From positions 1 to 34,942 of the forward strand of contig JAPKCI010000043.1 of the NCBI GenBank assembly GCA_028823035.1: DNA of 34,942 nucleotides, given 5' to 3'. The notes beneath the pieces were generated by a model. It ran no database searches. It was given only the letters and a program-made list of their open reading frames with translations, and had not been told where the DNA came from. This document shows positions 9,157-17,409 of this stretch, piece after piece. Origin of the DNA: Rubripirellula sp. GTDB lineage: Bacteria; Planctomycetota; Planctomycetia; Pirellulales; Pirellulaceae. Positions within the stretch are counted from its first letter, which is position 1; each line of letters opens with the position of its first letter. The translations under genes and the position numbers were made by a program.

Positions 9157-9357
9157 GTTCAGCCTTTTTCTTTTCTCGTCCCAACAAAACCGACTCAATA
9201 CCAGCACGCCGAGGGAAATCAGTGCGATTCTTCGAGACCAAATTCGACAACACCACCTCCGCAGAGGGATTCCGGGGATCGAGTCTTACCCCGGTAGGGA
9301 TTTGGGCCGCGAGAGTGCTGGTACGCGGACATCCCAACCATTACAACTAGAACCTAG

Positions 9358-9375
9358 CGTGAAACCGGTTTCACG
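9358..9375. promoter_or_regulatory. LacI-type operator O1, 18-bp perfect palindrome
   Basis: CGTGAAACCGGTTTCACG is self-complementary over all 18 bases, with the central CG typical of LacI-family operators. It lies just upstream of the putative -35 box of the sugar operon and about 200 bp upstream of the lacI start, so it could serve both directions. Confidence 0.85.
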
Positions 9376-9382
9376 GCAAGTG

Positions 9383-9411
9383 TTGACTTTCTTCTTTTTT
9401 ACGGAAATTAT
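9383..9411 (+). promoter_or_regulatory. Putative sigma70-type promoter of the beta-glucan operon
   Basis: TTGACT (9383-9388, 5 of 6 matches to TTGACA) and AATTAT (9406-9411, 4 of 6) are separated by 17 bp. An alternative -10 is TATAGA at 9409-9414 with 20-bp spacing. The two operators sit on either side, which supports the assignment. Confidence 0.6.
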
Positions 9412-9424
9412 AGAGATGTTCTCT

Positions 9425-9436
9425 GAAACCGGTTTC
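9425..9436. promoter_or_regulatory. LacI-type operator O2, 12-bp core palindrome
   Basis: GAAACCGGTTTC repeats the core of O1 exactly. Its centre is 64 bp from the centre of O1, close to six helical turns. It lies just downstream of the putative -10 box and would overlap the early transcribed region. Confidence 0.8.
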
Positions 9437-9485
9437 TTTGCCCCGCATCCATTCTCGCTCCCCACTTCACGATAGACGCCAACCC

Positions 9486-11138
9486 ATGGCCTCAGAACGC
9501 GCTCCAGCCGATCCTGATCAACGCCTGTCGATCCGCGAAAAAGTTGGCTATGGGCTTGGCGACACGGCCTCCAACCTGTTTTGGAAGACCTTTGAGTTCT
9601 TTCTGATGTACTTCTACACCGATGTCTTCGGGATCAAGGCCGGGGCTGCCGGCACCATGCTTTTGATCACCCGCATCTGGGACGCCATCAACGATCCACT
9701 GGTGGGATACTTCGCGGACCGCACCCGTACGGCGTGGGGGAGTTTTCGGCCCTATCTGGTCTGGATGTGCATCCCCTTTGCGATCACTGGCATTCTGACG
9801 TTCTACACACCTGACCTGGGTAATGAGGGCAAACTGATCTACGCCTACGTCACCTATACCTTGGTGATGATGGCCTACACCGCCATCAACATTCCTTACG
9901 GCGCTCTGATGGGTGTGATGTCTGCCAGTTCGCTGGAACGGACGAGTGCCTCAACCTATCGATTCATCCTGGCCTTCGTGGGCGGCATCATCGTTCAGTA
10001 CTTCACTCTCGATTTGGTCGGAGTTTTTGGTGGCACTGAGATAGTGATGGTTGATGGGAAAGAAACGTATCAGGTCGTCGACGAACAGGCTGGATTTTTC
10101 TGGACAATGGTGGTCTTTTCCATGGCTGCCGTGATTCTCTTTCTGATCACTTTCGCAACCACGAAGGAACGTGTGCTTCCGGAAGTCCAGAAAAAATCAA
10201 CGTATCAGGCTGACCTCCGATTCGTGTTGACAAGTATCAAACTGCATCAAGTCATGCTCGGAGGACTTGCCATACTTGCCATGCTGGCGACCCAGTTTTC
10301 AATCGAAAAAATGCCCTGGATCATCGGTTGCTATCTCGCACTGAGCATCGCTGGTCTTTTGCTGCGGTTCACCGTAAAACAAAAAGAGTCATCGACGGAG
10401 GTTGCGGAGTCCACGCTGGAACTCGACTTCAACGACCTGCTCGCCAACCGTCCCTGGATGGTGCTGCTCGGCTTTGGGCTGCTTCAACTGATGGGAGCCT
10501 TTGTACGGGGCGGAGTGATTCTCTACTACTTCAAGTACTACTGCAACAACGAATCCATGGTGCCAGGTTTTCTGGTCGCAGGCAGTATCGCAGCCATTGT
10601 CGGGATGTTGCTCACCAAGCAATTGACCAGAATCTTTGGAAAAAAGTTGCTGATGATCTCCATGAACATTGGTGTTTCTGCAACGACGGCCGCGTTCTTT
10701 CTGTTGGAACCTGATGACACGATGTGGATGTATGGCCTGTACATTGCCTCCGCCTTGATCGGTGGCCCAAGCCCGGTACTGCTATGGTCGATGTATGCAG
10801 ACACAGCCGATTACTCAGAGTGGCGCACCCGACGTCGTGCAACCGGTCTGGTGTTTTCAGCAGCAACCTTCTCGCAGAAAATGGGTTGTGCCGTCGGCGC
10901 GGCCATGACGGGTTTTTCTCTCGAATACTTTCAATATGCTGAACCCATCGACGGGGTTGAACAGGTTCAGTCAGAAACCACTTTGAATGGTTTGTGCATG
11001 ATGATGAGTTTGATTCCAGCAGGTTTCTTTCTGCTCGCTGCCTTCTGTCTGGTGCTTTACAACATCAGCGACAACGTTTTGAGCGAAATCGAGCATGATC
11101 TGCAAACGAGAAAAGCAACTGAGACCTCCTCGGGCTAA
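9486..11138 (+). CDS. GPH-family sugar:cation symporter (MelB-like)
   Basis: 550 residues. The N-terminus SIREKVGYGLGDTASNLFWK followed by FEFFLMYFYTDVFGI is the characteristic first segment of glycoside-pentoside-hexuronide:cation symporters. A basic loop with DRTRTAWGSFRPYL (near residues 78-91) and a later SMYADTADYSEWRTRRRATG are further family motifs; about 12 membrane segments are present. A central charged loop of about residues 245-330 is longer than usual. The ATG at 9486 is chosen because the upstream TTG at 9438 overlaps operator O2. First gene of the operon; by context it should import beta-glucan oligosaccharides released by the GH16 enzyme, using Na+ or H+. Confidence 0.92.
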   Translation: MASERAPADPDQRLSIREKVGYGLGDTASNLFWKTFEFFLMYFYTDVFGIKAGAAGTMLLITRIWDAINDPLVGYFADRTRTAWGSFRPYLVWMCIPFAITGILTFYTPDLGNEGKLIYAYVTYTLVMMAYTAINIPYGALMGVMSASSLERTSASTYRFILAFVGGIIVQYFTLDLVGVFGGTEIVMVDGKETYQVVDEQAGFFWTMVVFSMAAVILFLITFATTKERVLPEVQKKSTYQADLRFVLTSIKLHQVMLGGLAILAMLATQFSIEKMPWIIGCYLALSIAGLLLRFTVKQKESSTEVAESTLELDFNDLLANRPWMVLLGFGLLQLMGAFVRGGVILYYFKYYCNNESMVPGFLVAGSIAAIVGMLLTKQLTRIFGKKLLMISMNIGVSATTAAFFLLEPDDTMWMYGLYIASALIGGPSPVLLWSMYADTADYSEWRTRRRATGLVFSAATFSQKMGCAVGAAMTGFSLEYFQYAEPIDGVEQVQSETTLNGLCMMMSLIPAGFFLLAAFCLVLYNISDNVLSEIEHDLQTRKATETSSG

Positions 11139-11158
11139 CAGCCGAAACTACCTCGATT

Positions 11159-11181
11159 GGCGAGCAACCCAACTGCTCGCC
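11159..11181 (+). promoter_or_regulatory. Intercistronic hairpin between symporter and phosphorylase genes
   Basis: GGCGAGCA (11159-11166) and TGCTCGCC (11174-11181) form a perfect 8-bp stem with a 7-nt loop, 20 bp after the symporter stop and 37 bp before the next ATG. No T tract follows, so it is more likely an mRNA-stabilising or processing element than a terminator. Confidence 0.55.
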
Positions 11182-11218
11182 CGACCATGGATACAAAACC
11201 GCTACCTGATCAGTATTA

Positions 11219-14200
11219 ATGAATCACGCTACCTTCACCTCCCATGCAACTGACAGTGTCGCAACTGATGGTTATGTCATCATCGACAATGAACCCTGGT
11301 ACCGGATCTCGTGTGTCCATCGGATGCCGGAGTTCTTCGTCAGTCCGGTGAGTTCCGGAGATCACTGGATGTTCATTTCCAGTCAAGGTGCTCTGTCAGC
11401 GGGACGAAGGAATCCCGATTCTGCTCTGTTCCCCTACTATTCGTGCGACAAACTGATCGACCAAGCTGCCTTCACCGGCCCCAAAACAATCATTCGGCAA
11501 TCGATCGAAGGGGGAGAGGTTCGAACCTGGGAACCCTTCACAGGACGAGTTCCACCCCATTCATCGACTTCGCGATACCTTTACAAGAATTCTCTTGGCA
11601 ATCGACTGTTGTTCGAAGAAGTCAATCGTTCGATGAACCTCGCTTTCAGCTACAGTTGGACTTTCGGTAACCGCTTTGGTTTCATTCGCAACTGCCAGTT
11701 ACGCAACCTCGGGGCTGAATCGACCCACGTTTCTGTCCTCGACGGCATCCAGAATCTGCTACCCGCAGGTATCGACCAGAGTTTTCAACTGCGGTACAGC
11801 AATCTCGGCGACGCCTACAAAAAAGCCGAGTTGTCCGATCGAGAGAAAATTGGGATTTTCTACCTGAGTTCCATTCCAACCGACCGGGCCGAGCCAAGCG
11901 AAGGGCTCCGGGCGACGGTCGTGTGGCAACAGGGGCTCCACGATCCAACGGTCCTGTTGAGTTCGAAACAACTGGATCGTTTCCGGGACGGCATGAGCGT
12001 TGCGGAAGAACATGATATCCGAGGACATCGGGGCGCGTATTTCACCGTTTCGCAACATGAACTCGCCGGCCATTCGGTTCAGCCATCCTCAACTGAACCT
12101 CAGGTAAGCTGGAACCTCGTCGCAAACGTGAATCGAGATCACACCGATGTGGTCAATCTGCAAAAGCTTCTGAGCGAATCAGCAGGTATCGAGTCCTTGA
12201 TCACGTCAGACGTTGCAGAGAATGAGCGGCGATTGCTCGCCATTGTTTCCGCAGCCGATGGCAGGCAGGCTGGGAACAATCAACTGCGTGTCCAGCGTCA
12301 CCAATCCAACGTTCTTTTCAACGTGCTGCGTGGTGGCATACCGCAACACCAGTATTCGATTTCCGCAAGTGATTTCCACTCCCACTTGCTGCAATTCAAT
12401 CGTGATGCGGCAGAGCGGAATCCCGAATTTCTGGCACGTATTGCCAATGAGCCAAATCTGAACCTTGACGATCTGATGGCAGAAGCCATCCAGACCGGGG
12501 ACCAGGACCTGCAGCGGATCTCGTTGGAATACCTGCCACTGACGTACAGCCGTCGACACGGCGATCCGACACGACCATGGAATGCTTTTTCGATTGACTG
12601 TTTCAATGCCAACGGTACCGAAAGTCTCTGCTACGAAGGCAACTGGCGGGACATTTTCCAGAACTGGGAGGCACTGGCGCTGTCATTCCCAGGCTTCTCA
12701 CGCAACATGGTGTTTCGTTTCCTGAATGCTTCGACAGCCGATGGTTATAACCCGTACAGAATCAGCGAGGACGGTTTTGAATGGGAAACACCAGACCCCA
12801 ATGACCCGTGGGGAAACATCGGCTATTGGGGTGACCATCAAATCATTTATCTGTTGAAACTGTTGGAATGGTCCCAGCGGTTCCACCCCGCTGAACTCGA
12901 TCGGTATCTGGCCACCGAATGTTGCGCCTACGCACAGGTCCCCTATCGAATTCGCGACTACCGTTCGATTCAGAAGAACCCTCAGGAAACCATCGACTAT
13001 GACTACGAACTGGCTGATGCGATCGAGCAGCGTGTTTCCGAAATCGGTTCCGACGGTCAATTGCTGGCCAACCACCGGGCATCACCCTACCACGTGACGA
13101 TGCTGGAGAAGCTTCTGATCCCCGCCCTGGTGAAAATCACCAATTTCGTGCCCGGCGGTGGAGTGTGGCTGAACACCCAACGGCCGGAATGGAACGACGC
13201 AAACAATGCTCTTGTTGGAAACGGGTTGTCGGTTGTCACAGCCTGTTACCTGCGACGGTATTGCGATTTCATGATCCAATGGCTTTCCCGCAGCGGTCTC
13301 CCCGCGTCCATTCCGGTATCCCAAGAGATTTGCACCCTGTTACAGAACATTGGCAGGACTCTTGACACAAACGCGGAAGTCTTCAGCGGGACGTTGAATG
13401 ATAGCCAACGCAAACAACTGGTAGATGCCCTATCCCAGGCAGGATCAGACTATCGCCAACAGCTATACGCGAATGGTTTATCGGGAACCAAAACCGAGCT
13501 TCCGTTGGTGGATTGTGTGCAATTACTGCAACGATCCCTCGAAATGATCGATCACACGATCCGATCCAATCACCGCTCTGACGGTCTGTATCATTCCTAC
13601 AACCTGATCACGTTGCAGGACGAGGGTTATGGCGTCACAACGCTTCACGAAATGCTCGAAGGTCAGGTTGCTGTACTAAGTAGTGGCCTGCTCAACGCCG
13701 AGGAAGTTGTTCAAACTCTGGACGCCCTGCAAGAGAGTCCGATCTATCGAGAGGATCAGCAAAGCTACATGCTTTATCCTGATCGGCAACTTCCAGGATT
13801 TCTGCAGAAGAACATGGTTGCAGAAGAATCATGGAAGCGTTCGCAATTGCTGAAGAAACTTGTCGCCGAGGGTGACACGTCGGTCGTGCGGCAGGATGAA
13901 GATGGGGGCGTCCATTTCAATGGAGACTTCCGCAATGCTACAAACCTGAACACCACGCTTGATGCGTTGTCGTTACTGCCTGCCTATGCCGACCTTGTAT
14001 CGCGTGACCGACGTCTGATCGGCGAACTCTATGAAAACACCTTTCGCCACAAGAGTTTCACAGGTCGCAGCGGCACCTTTTTCGCCTACGAAGGTCTGGG
14101 TTCGATTTACTGGCATATGGTCTCGAAACTGGCTCTGGCTGCCATCGAAAACTGTGTCTGGTCGAAGCAGACAACGGACAAACCGGAACTGGAGAATCGC

Positions 14201-14707
14201 CTACAGCAACACTACCGCGATATCCGTAACGGTATGGGGCTGACCAAGTCGCCCGCACAATATGGTGCTTTTCCAGCGGACCCCTACTCACACACGCCCC
14301 AAGGTGCTGGTGTCCAGCAACCAGGCATGACAGGACAGGTCAAGGAAGACATTCTTTCGCGTCTGATCGAATTGGGAGTCCGAATCGTGAATGGCCAACT
14401 TGCATTCGATCCATTCATGTTCGAAGCCTGCGAGATATTGAAGACAGATTCCAGGATCCAGTTCATCAATCTTGAAGACGAACATGTTGAACTCTCGCTC
14501 CCAGCCGGCAGTTTCGCTTTTACACTCTGTCAAACCCCCATCATCTACCATCAGTCGATGAATACCAAAATCGTAGTAACACGAGCCGATGGAGCCGATG
14601 AACGGGACACGTTGACTCTTACCAAAGATGAGACGGCGAGCATTTTCTCACGCACTGGCCAGATCAAGCGAATTGACATTCATTATGACTTTCAGCAAGT
14701 CCCTTGA
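11219..14707 (+). CDS. Probable GH149-type beta-1,3-glucan phosphorylase (GH94-related)
   Basis: 1162 residues, no signal peptide, so cytosolic. The N-terminal 300 residues are beta-rich (WYRISCVHRMPEFFVSPVSS, YSWTFGNRFGFIRNCQLRNL), as in the GH94/GH149 sandwich domain. A helical (alpha/alpha)6-type region follows with CYEGNWRDIFQNWEAL (Asp478) and WGNIGYWGDHQIIYLLKLLE. RPEWNDANNALVGNGLS holds a W-N-D motif (Asp660) matching the position of the catalytic Asp in GH94 DWND motifs. A Gly-rich segment, HTPQGAGVQQPGMTGQVKED, lies at about 1022-1041 and may line the phosphate site. The size fits GH149 (about 1100 residues), whose members phosphorolyse beta-1,3-oligoglucans to glucose-1-phosphate. 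Context with a GH16 gene supports this. A beta-1,2-glucan phosphorylase of GH94 is the main alternative. Upstream Shine-Dalgarno is weak. Confidence 0.75.
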   Translation: MNHATFTSHATDSVATDGYVIIDNEPWYRISCVHRMPEFFVSPVSSGDHWMFISSQGALSAGRRNPDSALFPYYSCDKLIDQAAFTGPKTIIRQSIEGGEVRTWEPFTGRVPPHSSTSRYLYKNSLGNRLLFEEVNRSMNLAFSYSWTFGNRFGFIRNCQLRNLGAESTHVSVLDGIQNLLPAGIDQSFQLRYSNLGDAYKKAELSDREKIGIFYLSSIPTDRAEPSEGLRATVVWQQGLHDPTVLLSSKQLDRFRDGMSVAEEHDIRGHRGAYFTVSQHELAGHSVQPSSTEPQVSWNLVANVNRDHTDVVNLQKLLSESAGIESLITSDVAENERRLLAIVSAADGRQAGNNQLRVQRHQSNVLFNVLRGGIPQHQYSISASDFHSHLLQFNRDAAERNPEFLARIANEPNLNLDDLMAEAIQTGDQDLQRISLEYLPLTYSRRHGDPTRPWNAFSIDCFNANGTESLCYEGNWRDIFQNWEALALSFPGFSRNMVFRFLNASTADGYNPYRISEDGFEWETPDPNDPWGNIGYWGDHQIIYLLKLLEWSQRFHPAELDRYLATECCAYAQVPYRIRDYRSIQKNPQETIDYDYELADAIEQRVSEIGSDGQLLANHRASPYHVTMLEKLLIPALVKITNFVPGGGVWLNTQRPEWNDANNALVGNGLSVVTACYLRRYCDFMIQWLSRSGLPASIPVSQEICTLLQNIGRTLDTNAEVFSGTLNDSQRKQLVDALSQAGSDYRQQLYANGLSGTKTELPLVDCVQLLQRSLEMIDHTIRSNHRSDGLYHSYNLITLQDEGYGVTTLHEMLEGQVAVLSSGLLNAEEVVQTLDALQESPIYREDQQSYMLYPDRQLPGFLQKNMVAEESWKRSQLLKKLVAEGDTSVVRQDEDGGVHFNGDFRNATNLNTTLDALSLLPAYADLVSRDRRLIGELYENTFRHKSFTGRSGTFFAYEGLGSIYWHMVSKLALAAIENCVWSKQTTDKPELENRLQQHYRDIRNGMGLTKSPAQYGAFPADPYSHTPQGAGVQQPGMTGQVKEDILSRLIELGVRIVNGQLAFDPFMFEACEILKTDSRIQFINLEDEHVELSLPAGSFAFTLCQTPIIYHQSMNTKIVVTRADGADERDTLTLTKDETASIFSRTGQIKRIDIHYDFQQVP

Positions 14708-14710
14708 CCC

Positions 14711-14791
14711 CTTCACGACTTTCCGGTTTCATTCACACTTCACGACTTTCCGGTTTCATTCACACTTCACGACTTTCCGGTTTCATTCACA
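14711..14791. repeat. Tandem array, 27-bp unit, 3 perfect copies
   Basis: Copies at 14711-14737, 14738-14764 and 14765-14791, each beginning CTTCACGACTTTCC and ending CATTCACA, plus a partial fourth. The array starts 4 bp after the phosphorylase stop. The unit is 9 codons, so a plus frame entering from TTG 14704 stays open into the GH16 gene. The end of the phosphorylase gene (CATTCATTATGACTTTC) resembles part of the unit. Confidence 0.95.
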
Positions 14792-14892
14792 CTTCACTTC
14801 ACTGTATTGGCACCGATCGGATGATGACTCACCAACAGACACACCATCGGCAACAGCCTGTCACTGGAAACCTACTGCAAAAGGCAACTTTC

Positions 14893-15717
14893 ATGATTTC
14901 ATATTGCTTCCCAAGACTGTTCTGTTCATGCGTTTGCTTGACAGTATTTTCGCTACCGGCTGCTGCTCAGGATAGATCGAATACTTCCGATCGAAAACTC
15001 GTATGGGAGGACAACTTTGATGGTAACTCTCTTGATTATTCCAAATGGGGCATTGAAGTGAATGCTTTTGGTGGCGGAAACAGTGAGTTGCAAATTTTCA
15101 CAGACCGAAAAAAGAACGTTCGTGTCGCCAACGGCACACTGATTCTCGAAGCGCGGCGTGACCATGCCAACATCATGGGAACGACTCGTGAATACTCCTC
15201 GGGACGCGTCCGCACAAAGAACCGCGGCGACTGGAAATTTGGACGCATCGAAGTCCGCGCCAAACTGCCATCAGGAGCTGGCCTCTGGCCAGCGATCTGG
15301 ATGCTGCCAACCGAGGACAAGTATGGCGGATGGGCCAAAAGTGGTGAAATCGACATCATGGAATTCCGCGGACAGAACACGAATGAGGTACTCGGCACGC
15401 TGCATTACGGAGATGCGTGGCCCAAAAACGCCTCGTCGGGTGACGCTTACAAACTTCCAAGCGGCAACTTCACCGATGACTTTCATACCTTCGCTATCGA
15501 TTGGCAGGAAGGCAAAATCGAATGGTACATTGACGGAAAACTGGTCCAGACTCAAACAAAGTGGAGCACCACTGGCGGGCCGTTTCCCGCCCCGTTTGAC
15601 CAGAAATTCCACCTGCTACTGAATCTCTCGATCGGTGGTGGATTCGTTGGACCCGTCGGTGCCAACACCAAGTTCCCCGCTCAATACCTGATCGACTACG
15701 TTCGCATCGATCAGTGA
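14893..15717 (+). CDS. Secreted GH16 endo-beta-glucanase (laminarinase type)
   Basis: 274 residues from the ATG at 14893 (AAGG about 10 nt upstream). This start gives a compact signal peptide, MISYCFPRLFCSCVCLTVFS ending at about LPAAA/QD; longer starts through the 27-bp array would bury it. The catalytic signature is GEIDIMEFRG with Glu152 (nucleophile), Asp154 and Glu157 (acid/base), the E-x-D-x-x-E of beta-bulge GH16 enzymes that cut beta-1,3 or mixed-linkage glucans. Other family landmarks are LVWEDNFDGNSLDYSKW, GRIEVRAKLPSGAGLWPAIW and FHTFAIDWQEGKIEWYIDGK; FHLLLNLSIGGGFVG lies near the end. It lacks carbohydrate-binding modules. Last gene of the operon; it would release oligosaccharides for the symporter. 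Confidence 0.95.
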   Translation: MISYCFPRLFCSCVCLTVFSLPAAAQDRSNTSDRKLVWEDNFDGNSLDYSKWGIEVNAFGGGNSELQIFTDRKKNVRVANGTLILEARRDHANIMGTTREYSSGRVRTKNRGDWKFGRIEVRAKLPSGAGLWPAIWMLPTEDKYGGWAKSGEIDIMEFRGQNTNEVLGTLHYGDAWPKNASSGDAYKLPSGNFTDDFHTFAIDWQEGKIEWYIDGKLVQTQTKWSTTGGPFPAPFDQKFHLLLNLSIGGGFVGPVGANTKFPAQYLIDYVRIDQ

Positions 15718-15747
15718 TATGATGAACTGCAGTCTGCCGTAGGAAGC

Positions 15748-15770
15748 TTGCCGATCGATTGAATCGGCAA
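15748..15770 (+). terminator. Stem-loop after the GH16 gene
   Basis: TTGCCGAT (15748-15755) and ATCGGCAA (15763-15770) pair perfectly over 8 bp with a 7-nt loop, 30 bp past the GH16 stop. Only a short interrupted T run (TCGCTTTG) follows, so termination efficiency is uncertain. The position at an operon end favours a terminator or 3'-end stabiliser. Confidence 0.5.
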
Positions 15771-15824
15771 TCGCTTTGATCAAGCACGGAACCCAGAATG
15801 AACTGGCGGGTCATTTGGCAGAGG

Positions 15825-15936
15825 CATTCCTCGTCAAGCCCCGCCTGATCAACATTCCTCGTCAAGCCACGCCTGATCAACATTCCTCGTCAAGCCACGC
15901 CTGATCAACATTCCTCATCAAGCCCCGCCTGATCAA
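15825..15936. repeat. Tandem array, 28-bp unit, 4 copies
   Basis: Copies at 15825-15852, 15853-15880, 15881-15908 and 15909-15936. Each begins CATTCCTCGTCAAGCC and ends CGCCTGATCAA. Only two positions vary: one C/A in the middle and one G/A in copy 4. Each unit contains the palindrome TGATCA. The 330-bp region between the GH16 and DUF4956 stops holds only this array and the stem-loop at 15748. Confidence 0.95.
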
Positions 15937-16046
15937 TACGACCGGATTCGGTTCGCAAATGACCTACTCTGCAAACTCCGTAACCACACGCCCCGTTGGC
16001 AGGCAGCAACCGTTTTCTGGCAGCAGGTCACGAGCAGCGACATCTC

Positions 16047-16706
16047 TCAAGTGCTGTTGTCTGCACCGCCGGGTGACGCTTCATACCAGACACTGAGAGT
16101 GGCCGAGGCGTTTTTCAGATCAATCGACTGTACCTGTACCCGCGAGATGGGGATGCCGGTCCGCTGAAGCAGGTCTGCCTCTAGCTCGAATTGTCGGTCG
16201 GGTGCCAAAAGTTCCAACCGATCATATTCCACGGTATGTTTGCGAGCTTTCTTCGGCGTCGCCACAACACCAGTATGAATCGTCTTTCCTCTTGCCACAA
16301 ATCCCTCTTTCAGCATCGCTGCAAAAAGAATCAACGAATTGACTGCGACAAGCTCGACGTAACTTGTCTTATGGTTGGACAACGAATTGATCACAGCGAT
16401 TCCGATCACAATGAACAAGTACGTCATTTCCTTGATTGGCAACGAATTCGTTCGATATCTGAGCACACCGAAAATAGCAAACAGTCCCAATGCCATTCCG
16501 ATGTCCAATTCAAACTTTTTCAGCGTGAAGCAGATGAAGAAGACCGTGATGTTCAACATACTTGCAGTGAAAGCGAACTCGCGATCCTGTTGGGTTGGTA
16601 AGATTGCAAAACGAACAATCAGAGCAAGAAAAAACAGATCAAACGCAAAACGGATGAACATCTTGTAAACGTCATCATCGTAAAGCGGGATTCCCAAAAA
16701 CTCCAT
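16047..16706 (-). CDS. DUF4956 membrane protein
   Basis: 219 residues from the ATG at 16706, chosen because GGAG lies 10 nt upstream and the sequence MEFLGIPLYDDDVYKMFIRF begins the family; the longer frame to 16769 runs into the repeat array. About four membrane segments (FALDLFFLALIVRFAIL-like, MLNITVFFICFTLKKFELDI, GLFAIFGVLRYRTNSLPIKE, MTYLFIVIGIAVINSL) are followed by a soluble C-terminal domain of about 80 residues (VEYDRLELLAPDRQ, GIPISRVQVQSIDLK). The motif GVLRYRT is typical of DUF4956. In many bacteria the family is encoded beside VTC-like polyphosphate polymerase domain proteins; no such partner is in this window. Function is unknown. Confidence 0.88.
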   Translation of the reverse strand: MEFLGIPLYDDDVYKMFIRFAFDLFFLALIVRFAILPTQQDREFAFTASMLNITVFFICFTLKKFELDIGMALGLFAIFGVLRYRTNSLPIKEMTYLFIVIGIAVINSLSNHKTSYVELVAVNSLILFAAMLKEGFVARGKTIHTGVVATPKKARKHTVEYDRLELLAPDRQFELEADLLQRTGIPISRVQVQSIDLKNASATLSVWYEASPGGADNST

Positions 16707-16768
16707 CGAACTGTTGCTCCTGTGCCTGTGGATGCTCCGAGACCCCGACTTGGCGGTACTGCCAACCA

Positions 16769-16848
16769 TGCCAGTTGACAGAGAACCGTGCCAGTTGACA
16801 GAGAACCGTGCCAGTTGACAGAGAACCGTGCCAGTTGACAGAGAACCG
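16769..16848. repeat. Tandem array, 20-bp unit, 4 perfect copies
   Basis: TGCCAGTTGACAGAGAACCG is repeated without change at 16769-16788, 16789-16808, 16809-16828 and 16829-16848. It begins 63 bp upstream of the DUF4956 start. Each copy contains TTGACA on the plus strand, which faces away from the only nearby gene. Confidence 0.96.
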
Positions 16849-16852
16849 TACT

Positions 16853-16892
16853 GGGTACCGAAGGACTCTACCGGGTGCCGAAGGACTCTACC
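16853..16892. repeat. Second 20-bp tandem pair next to the first array
   Basis: GGGTACCGAAGGACTCTACC (16853-16872) and GGGTGCCGAAGGACTCTACC (16873-16892) differ at one base. The unit is unrelated to the neighbouring array apart from an ACCG core, but has the same 20-bp period. Confidence 0.93.
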
Positions 16893-17149
16893 GTGCGTCT
16901 GATCGCAGTCGGCAGTGCTCCTTCATGTGACACCTCAACTAAATAACCTACCACACAACCATGTTGCATGATTTGTACTTTGGCTTGAACACCAACAACG
17001 GCATTGAGTTTCACGAAATCACGCACATTGGAACCAAAGATTGGGAATGATCGTGGTTGACGGATTGTGCATAAGATTCCGACAAACCGGATACTCTATT
17101 CGTTCTGACCAACGGTTGGCCCTGCTCCAATGCCATGGCACAAGTGAAT
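16893..17149. other. Spacer between repeats and sulfatase fossil
   Basis: No recognisable gene or RNA. The missing part of the sulfatase would be expected here on the minus strand, but no frame shows sulfatase motifs. Confidence 0.5.
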
Positions 17150-17409
17150 GACGCTTGCTTAGCGATTCAGTAACGATCGGATGATCCGGCAGGCACGGCG
17201 GAACAACGACCTGCGTTGGGTCTTTTCCTGCGGCCAAGCCTGGACCGGATTTGCAACCACGATGGGGCGACTAAGTCCCCAACAAAAAACAAAAGGGTGC
17301 ATCCTCGAGACACTGCTCCATGAAGTCGGCAAAGTTTGAGGCATAGTCCTTGTTTGACATCCCGGCCTTGGATTGGCGCAACTTGTGGCGGGCAGGCTCT
17401 AGTCCAGCA

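Noticed and set aside
9438-9485. TTG start that would lengthen the GPH symporter by 16 residues
   Set aside because: The codon overlaps operator O2 and the added residues are not part of the family; ATG 9486 leads directly into the GPH motif.
16769-16848. Repeated TTGACA boxes read as a multi-promoter
   Set aside because: No matching -10 box at 16-18 bp occurs beyond the repeat itself, and no plus-strand gene follows.
15825-16892. Repeat clusters considered as a CRISPR array
   Set aside because: The repeats are directly adjacent with no unique spacers, and no cas genes are present.
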